Below, in pieces: positions 41,638 through 45,723 of a stretch of 45,723 nt of DNA; the stretch's first letter is position 1, and the number at the start of each line of letters is the position of its first letter. The translations under genes were made by a program, and so were the position numbers. Source of the stretch: Flavobacterium sp. (lineage in GTDB: Bacteria; Bacteroidota; Bacteroidia; Flavobacteriales; Flavobacteriaceae). The DNA lies in the NCBI GenBank assembly GCA_030153045.1, contig JASLID010000099.1, forward strand, positions 1 through 45,723, written 5' to 3'. The notes beneath the pieces were generated by a model, which saw nothing but the letters and a program-made list of their open reading frames with translations, did not search any database and was not told the DNA's origin.

Positions 41638-42552
41638 ATGGAAGTAGTAATATCAGCAGCCGACAAAAGAAAATCATTTCTAATTACGATAGTGGTTTAT
41701 GCTTTGTTGCTGCTGATATTGTTTTTTATACGATTTTGGCCACCATCCAATGCTACCGAAATGCTTTTAGCAGGCGGAGGCGGTGGAGGCGGAGTTACCA
41801 TCAATTTTGGTGACAGCGATTTAGGTTCTGGAGATAATTACAAAAGCGAGGTTTTGAATGTTAAAAATGAAACTAAGCAAGTTGCCACTCCAACCGAACC
41901 CGAAGATCAGATCATTGCTCAAGAAAATTCTACGGAAGAAAGTGTGGTGATTCCTAAAAATGAAAAAACCAAAACGACTCCTAAAGTTGTCATTAAAAAA
42001 GAAACCAAACCCGTTGTTGAAAAACCAAAAGTTACCAAAAATACAAATGATGCTTTGTCTAGTATTTTAAACGGAAGCAACAAAGGTGGTGATGGTGATG
42101 ATAAACAAGCCGGAAACAAAGGTAAAACCAATGGAAGTTTAGGTTCTAGCGATTACTACGGAAGTGGTGGTTCTGGAGGTGGCACTGGAGGCGGAAACGG
42201 TACGGGTAATGGAACAGGGACCGGAAGCGGTTCGGGTTCAGGATCTGGTGGCGGTTCTGGAAGCGGAAGTGGTGGCGGTGTTGGTTACTATTTAGGAAAT
42301 CGAAAAGCACTTTCTAAGCCAAAACCGAATAGTGATTGTAGTAATGAAGTTGGAAATGTTGTTGTAGAGATTACTGTTGATAAGAGCGGAAATGTAATTA
42401 AAGCAGTTCCAGGTGTAAAAGGGACAACGGTAACGGCTAGTTGCTTAAAAGAACAAGCACGTTTAGCTGCGATGAATACTAAATGGCAATCAAAAGAAGA
42501 TGCTCCTGAAAGGCAAGTAGGGAAAATTGTGTATAACTTTAGCCTGAATTAA
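41638..42552 (+). CDS. TonB-like energy transducer with Gly/Ser-rich linker
   Basis: The 304-residue protein has one N-terminal transmembrane helix (about 14-32, ITIVVYALLLLILFFIRFWP). A Lys/Glu/Pro-containing periplasmic linker (about 75-140) is followed by an unusually Gly/Ser/Thr-rich tract (about 165-220, repeats of GSGSG, GTGNGTG, GGG). The C-terminal domain of about 80 residues (NVVVEITVDKSGNVIKAVPG...IVYNFSLN) resembles a TonB/TolA C-terminal domain. It would link proton flow at ExbB/ExbD to outer-membrane receptors. The linker is glycine-rich where classical TonB is Pro-Lys/Pro-Glu-rich. The exbB/exbD homologues lie 0.6 kb away on the opposite strand, not in the same operon. Confidence 0.85.
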   Translation: MEVVISAADKRKSFLITIVVYALLLLILFFIRFWPPSNATEMLLAGGGGGGGVTINFGDSDLGSGDNYKSEVLNVKNETKQVATPTEPEDQIIAQENSTEESVVIPKNEKTKTTPKVVIKKETKPVVEKPKVTKNTNDALSSILNGSNKGGDGDDKQAGNKGKTNGSLGSSDYYGSGGSGGGTGGGNGTGNGTGTGSGSGSGSGGGSGSGSGGGVGYYLGNRKALSKPKPNSDCSNEVGNVVVEITVDKSGNVIKAVPGVKGTTVTASCLKEQARLAAMNTKWQSKEDAPERQVGKIVYNFSLN

Positions 42553-42589
42553 TTTTTACCACAAAAGACACAAAAGAAATAAACACAAT
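42553..42589. repeat. ACAAAAG-type short tandem motif after the TonB-like gene
   Basis: The sequence ACCACAAAAGACACAAAAGA reiterates ACAAAAG with a 3-base interval. Similar ACCACAAAGACAC-like strings are frequent between genes in Bacteroidetes, as I recall. It directly precedes the left arm of the 29-bp inverted repeat. Confidence 0.4.
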
Positions 42590-42618
42590 TTTGTCATTCC
42601 GACGAAGGAGGAATCTCA
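42590..42618 (+). repeat. Left arm of a 29-bp perfect inverted repeat
   Basis: TTTGTCATTCCGACGAAGGA then GGAATCTCA is exactly complementary to 42994-43022. Together the arms enclose the 101-aa ORF. Relation to the palindrome at 18847-18921 is visible as the shared GTCATT-CGA-GAA-GA-G-AATCTC framework. Confidence 0.9.
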
Positions 42619-42662
42619 TAGTTAGCTGCAAGCGCCAAACTGAGCGAGAAAACTAAACGAAA

Positions 42663-42968
42663 ATGAATCAAATCAGAATATCAGAATCTTTAAAGTTTAT
42701 TGGATTAGTCTATTTGATACTTGGAACCTTTTCAAGTTTATATTCACATTTTTATTTAAATGGTTTATTTGTTGAAAATTATTTTGACAAAATAACATAC
42801 GGTTTTTTCAATTTCGGTTGTTCACTTGGACTAATTGCATATATGTTTTTGGAGCAAAAATTGATATTCTTTATCTTAACTCAAATACTAATAATTCTAA
42901 CATTTATACTAGCAATTAAAGCTCTTAAAGAATTATTTTTCATCATAGATAAGAGAAACAAATACTAA
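42663..42968 (+). CDS. Small membrane protein of unknown function, repeat-enclosed
   Basis: I do not recognise this 101-residue protein. Three hydrophobic helices are visible: FIGLVYLILGTFSSLYSHFY (about 12-31), ITYGFFNFGCSLGLIAYMFL (about 41-60) and FFILTQILIILTFILAIKAL (about 69-88). A basic cytoplasmic tail ends DKRNKY. It lies between the arms of a perfect 29-bp inverted repeat. Just outside the ORF are GTTAGCTGCAAGCGCC (upstream) and AAAGCCAGCGGAAGTTAAAA (downstream), which resemble junctions of gene-cassette arrays in Flavobacteria as I remember them. It interrupts the tonB-exbD interval. Acquisition as a single cassette is an inference. Confidence 0.65.
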   Translation: MNQIRISESLKFIGLVYLILGTFSSLYSHFYLNGLFVENYFDKITYGFFNFGCSLGLIAYMFLEQKLIFFILTQILIILTFILAIKALKELFFIIDKRNKY

Positions 42969-42993
42969 TAAAGCCAGCGGAAGTTAAAACATC

Positions 42994-43022
42994 TGAGATT
43001 CCTCCTTCGTCGGAATGACAAA
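42994..43022 (-). repeat. Right arm of the 29-bp perfect inverted repeat
   Basis: TGAGATTCCTCCTTCGTCGG then AATGACAAA is the exact reverse complement of 42590-42618. I see no target-site duplication outside the two arms. Confidence 0.9.
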
Positions 43023-43042
43023 CTTTAATAATATTTATTGGT

Positions 43043-43147
43043 TTAGCCCTGATTGTAGCGGCATCCTTTTATAAAAAATCCCCATTCGATCAGAATGGGG
43101 ATTTTTTATAAAAGATATAGCGAAAAGCAGGATTAGCTCCTGAAAAT
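43043..43147. repeat. Dispersed palindromic repeat, copy B, with embedded terminator
   Basis: This copy has the same ends as copy A at 16221-16306 (TTAGCCC-GAT...ATCCTTTT and AAAGAT...TAGCTCCT), but its centre is a perfect terminator hairpin. The TAGCTCCT end is followed by GAAAATCTA, whose CTA is the exbD stop codon on the minus strand. Both copies therefore abut the 3' end of a minus-strand gene in the same orientation. Confidence 0.8.
43071..43110. terminator. Bidirectional terminator inside repeat copy B
   Basis: ATAAAAAATCCCCATTC (43071-43087) pairs perfectly with GAATGGGGATTTTTTAT (43093-43109) around GATCA. It serves exbD (-) and possibly the small ORF (+). Confidence 0.9.
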
Positions 43148-43546
43148 CTACTTCGCACTCGTAGCAATTACAAACTTCAAATTGTTTTTTACACCTATCT
43201 GTAAAACGTCAACTAAATCTTGTACCTGCAAGTTAAATGGAATACGAACAATAACTGCTTGGTCTTTGGAACCACCCATTTTAGACAATAAGGTAGATTC
43301 TAATTCTTCAAAAGACACTTCTTGTTTGTCTAAGAAAAATTTCTTCTCCTCCGTTACCGAAAGTGTAATGTGCTGCTTGTTAGTTTTTTCGTGAATTTTA
43401 GCCTGTGGCAACGTCATTTTGATGACATTCGGATTCGCTAATGTGGATATGATCAAAAAGAACAAAAGCAAAAAGAACATAATGTCGCTCAATGACGAAG
43501 TTGCTACTTCAGCATGAAATCGTTTATTTCGTTTTATTTGTGGCAT
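43148..43546 (-). CDS. exbD: ExbD/TolR family biopolymer transport protein
   Basis: I start at the ATG at 43546 (MPQIKRNKRFHAEVATSS), the family-typical N-terminus, giving 132 residues; an upstream in-frame ATG at 43570 would lengthen the overlap with exbB. One transmembrane helix (about 18-38, IMFFLLLFFLIISTL) is preceded by the essential proton-path Asp in SLSDIMFF. The periplasmic domain ends VLQIGVKNNLKFVIATSAK. It overlaps the end of exbB by 23 bases, so translation is coupled. It forms the motor that energises TonB-dependent receptors. Confidence 0.92.
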   Translation of the reverse strand: MPQIKRNKRFHAEVATSSLSDIMFFLLLFFLIISTLANPNVIKMTLPQAKIHEKTNKQHITLSVTEEKKFFLDKQEVSFEELESTLLSKMGGSKDQAVIVRIPFNLQVQDLVDVLQIGVKNNLKFVIATSAK

Positions 43547-44240
43547 CTGGTCTTTGAATAATGTTGACAAATTCTAATACGTGGCGTTGAATGTTTAACG
43601 AGAAACTATCAATCACACCATTAAATAAGTGGTACGCCGAGTACGCGATAATACCGACTAATAAACCTGCACCACTACTAATCATTTTCTCGTACAAACC
43701 ACCAGAAATGTTTCCAATACTAATGTTTTCCGTAATCGAAATGCTGTAAAAAATCTTAATTACCCCGCCAATCGTTCCAATGAAACCTAATGTTGGTGCA
43801 ATACCTGCAATTAATCCTAAATGCCCCAATCGTCTTTCCATCTGACCAATTTCGATATTGGCTACTTTTTCCATGTTCGATTCAATTTCGGCAATAGGTC
43901 TTCCTATAGTATGAATACCTTCTTTAATTACATTTCCAGAAGCCGTCGTGTCTTTTTCTGCTGTAGCAATAGCCATAGCAACGTTTCCTGAATTTAAATG
44001 AATACGAAGGTCTTTCATTAAATGAGTATCGTATTTCGTGTGTTTCTTCAGGTATATGTATCGTTCAACGATAACGTAAATCGTGTAAAATAATAATATC
44101 GAAATGGGAATTAAGAAAAATCCACCTTTTAAAATGAATTCTAAAACTGAAATTTCGTTTTCAGTTCCAATGTTTTCAATAACGGCTCCAGTTGCTTGTG
44201 TAATGGTGTCGGTTTGGGCTTGTAAAAAAAATCCAATCAT
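43524..44240 (-). CDS. exbB: ExbB/TolQ/MotA family proton channel protein
   Basis: The 238-residue inner-membrane protein has three helices (about 35-57, 145-167 and 192-215). The conserved segment GLIAGIAPTLGFIGTIGGVI carries the TolQ/ExbB motif with Thr/Gly residues lining the channel, and ISSGAGLLVGIIAYSAYHLF forms the third helix. Together with ExbD it makes the proton-driven stator for TonB. It is read divergently from folC; the 134-base gap shows no standard promoter pattern to my eye. Confidence 0.93.
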   Translation of the reverse strand: MIGFFLQAQTDTITQATGAVIENIGTENEISVLEFILKGGFFLIPISILLFYTIYVIVERYIYLKKHTKYDTHLMKDLRIHLNSGNVAMAIATAEKDTTASGNVIKEGIHTIGRPIAEIESNMEKVANIEIGQMERRLGHLGLIAGIAPTLGFIGTIGGVIKIFYSISITENISIGNISGGLYEKMISSGAGLLVGIIAYSAYHLFNGVIDSFSLNIQRHVLEFVNIIQRPDATNKTK

Positions 44241-44374
44241 AAATGTAGGGTACTATATATTTATATTAAAAAATATCTCAATTTTGCAATAAAGATAAAT
44301 CTCTATACTATACTAAACTAAAAAACGGAGAAATTATTTTGTTAACACTGAAAATATCTTTTTAGCATAATACC

Positions 44375-45589
44375 ATGAATTACCAACAAACTCTAGATTG
44401 GCTATTTGCTCAGTTGCCTATGTATCAGCTGCAAGGAGCTTCGGCGTATAAAAAGGATTTAACGAATACAGTTTTATTAGCTAACCATTTGGGAAATCCC
44501 GAAAATAAATTCAAATCCATTCACGTCGCCGGTACCAATGGTAAAGGGTCAACTTCTTCCATGTTGGCATCCGTTTTACAAGAAGCAGGTTATAAAGTGG
44601 GATTGTATACTTCGCCACATTTGAAAGATTTTCGGGAACGCATTAGAATTAATGGTATAGAAATATCTCAAGATTTTGTGGTTGATTTCATTGCCAAAAA
44701 CAAATCATTTTTTGAAGAAAATCAGTTGAGTTTTTTCGAAATGACCGTCGGTTTGGCGTTTGATTATTTTGTCAAAGAAAAAGTAGATGTAGCTGTCATT
44801 GAGGTGGGAATGGGAGGGAGGTTGGATTCGACGAATATTATTACACCGTTGGTTTCGGTGATTACCAATATTGGTTTCGATCACACGCAGTTCCTTGGAA
44901 ACACGATGGAGTCGATTGCTTTTGAAAAAGCGGGAATTATCAAACCAAACATCCCAGTAGTTATTGGTGAATACACAAAGGAAACAAAAGAAGTTTTTTT
45001 GGCTAAAGCCGAAGCATGTCAAGCCAATATTTACTTCGCCTCCGATTTAATTACCAAAGAATATCCGAGTGCTTTGTTGGGAGATTACCAAACTCACAAT
45101 AAGAAAACAGTCGTTCAAACCATGGAAGTTTTAAAATCACATTTTACTGTTTCTGAAGAAAATCTCAAAAACGGATTATTGAATGTGGTCAAAAACACAG
45201 GTTTATTAGGGCGTTGGCAACAAATTCATTCTAATCCCAAAGTGATTTGCGACACGGCGCATAACAGTCATGGATTAAAAATCGTCTTAGATCAGATTCA
45301 AAGAGAGCAATTCAACGACTTGCATTTTGTTTTAGGAGTAGTTAACGATAAGGATTTAGAAGATATTTTACCGTTATTTCCCAAAAATGCTACATATTAT
45401 TTTAGCAAACCCAATATTCCTCGTGGATTAGATGCTTTAATTTTGCAGCAGAAAGCAGCGGAATTTAATTTGAAAGGAAAAGTATTTAATTCTGTTTCAA
45501 GTGCTTATGAAGAAGCATTGAAAAATGCTTCGAAGAATGATTTTATTTACATAGGAGGAAGTACATTTGTTGTAGCAGAAATTGTGTAA
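44375..45589 (+). CDS. folC: Bifunctional folylpolyglutamate synthase / dihydrofolate synthase
   Basis: FolC ligates glutamate to dihydropteroate and extends polyglutamate tails of folates. The 404 residues fit. The ATP loop is HVAGTNGKGSTSSML (about 50-64), followed by GLYTSPHLKDFRERI, EVGMGGRLDSTNII (Mur-ligase-type metal/ATP site), ITNIGFDHTQFLG and the C-terminal CDTAHNSHG substrate motif with DF-like linker. It is followed after 69 bases by tRNA-Val, which has its own promoter. Confidence 0.97.
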   Translation: MNYQQTLDWLFAQLPMYQLQGASAYKKDLTNTVLLANHLGNPENKFKSIHVAGTNGKGSTSSMLASVLQEAGYKVGLYTSPHLKDFRERIRINGIEISQDFVVDFIAKNKSFFEENQLSFFEMTVGLAFDYFVKEKVDVAVIEVGMGGRLDSTNIITPLVSVITNIGFDHTQFLGNTMESIAFEKAGIIKPNIPVVIGEYTKETKEVFLAKAEACQANIYFASDLITKEYPSALLGDYQTHNKKTVVQTMEVLKSHFTVSEENLKNGLLNVVKNTGLLGRWQQIHSNPKVICDTAHNSHGLKIVLDQIQREQFNDLHFVLGVVNDKDLEDILPLFPKNATYYFSKPNIPRGLDALILQQKAAEFNLKGKVFNSVSSAYEEALKNASKNDFIYIGGSTFVVAEIV

Positions 45590-45594
45590 ATAAT

Positions 45595-45625
45595 TTTGCA
45601 GAAGTGAAAAATACCTTTATATTTG
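45595..45625 (+). promoter_or_regulatory. Promoter for tRNA-Val
   Basis: TTTG (45595-45598), 19 bases and TATATTTG (45618-45625) match the Bacteroidetes consensus exactly, 33 bases before the mature tRNA start. Confidence 0.75.
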
Positions 45626-45658
45626 CACCCTGATTGATGGAAACATTAATTGATAAAA

Positions 45659-45723
45659 GGGCGATTAGCTCAGCTGGTTCAGAGCACCTCGTTTACACCG
45701 AGGGGGTCGGGGGTTCGAACCCC
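45659..45723 (+). tRNA. tRNA-Val (anticodon TAC), cut by the window end
   Basis: The acceptor strand is GGGCGAT, then TA, D-stem GCTC and its complement GAGC. The anticodon stem CCTCG/CGAGG encloses the loop TTTACAC, giving anticodon TAC (valine, GUA). The T arm starts GGGGGTTCGAACCCC. The last acceptor bases lie beyond 45723. Confidence 0.95.

Noticed and set aside
42590..43022. Full IS element
   Set aside because: No transposase ORF between the arms, and no target-site duplication visible outside them.

Overview
This is an AT-rich chromosomal window from a member of the Bacteroidota, most likely Flavobacteriaceae and plausibly Flavobacterium. The evidence is the coaBC / DUF4835 / recN block, two proteins with type IX secretion (T9SS) C-terminal sorting domains, an RprX/RprY-like two-component pair, a YtxJ bacillithiol-type protein, and repeated use of the Bacteroidetes promoter pattern TTTG-N19/20-TAnnTTTG. 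Almost everything is housekeeping. I found no phage, IS transposase, CRISPR array or recognisable defence system.

Layout. 1-5025 (+): coaBC, a DUF4835 protein, recN and fabV. 5164-9585 (+): two related T9SS-sorted surface proteins, each closed by a terminator. 9668-13626 (+): a family 2 glycosyltransferase, coaE, then a sensor kinase/response regulator pair. 13631-22434 (-): a long co-directional run, read from high to low coordinates as Gfo/Idh oxidoreductase, small lipoprotein, 3-hydroxyacyl-CoA dehydrogenase, DUF1015 protein, YggS, four-helix-bundle protein, exonuclease/GIY-YIG protein, miaA and two tandem acyl-ACP thioesterases. 22565-23661: pcm (+) convergent with smpB (-). 23733-28646 (-): DUF3575 protein, a TonB-dependent receptor behind a small protein of unknown function, a GNAT acetyltransferase and an aldose epimerase. 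28940-33082: two small + strand genes, clpB (-) and ytxJ (+). 33129-38302: a lipoprotein (-), fahA (-), glyA (+) and an acyl-CoA dehydrogenase (-). 38398-45589: anmK, a chalcone-isomerase-like protein, a Glu/Leu/Phe/Val dehydrogenase and a TonB-like protein (all +), a small repeat-bounded membrane ORF, exbD/exbB (-) and folC (+). The window ends inside a tRNA-Val gene.

Functional themes. CoA synthesis is represented by coaBC and coaE. Acyl-chain metabolism is represented by fabV, the thioesterases, the 3-hydroxyacyl-CoA dehydrogenase and the acyl-CoA dehydrogenase, but these genes are scattered and do not form one pathway operon. Envelope energisation is represented by ExbB, ExbD, a TonB-like protein and one receptor. 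Translation and protein quality control are represented by miaA, smpB, pcm and clpB.

The parts that stand out are non-coding: (i) a 101-aa membrane ORF enclosed by a perfect 29-bp inverted repeat; (ii) a dispersed palindromic repeat present twice, each time abutting the stop codon of a minus-strand gene in the same orientation; (iii) a 26-bp-arm palindrome related in sequence to (i); (iv) hexamer-like ATTG repeats around and inside genes at 17.6-20.2 kb; (v) strong promoters placed so close to the start codons of pcm and smpB that the mRNAs should be almost leaderless; and (vi) a 22-bp stem-loop in front of the glutamate-dehydrogenase-like gene.
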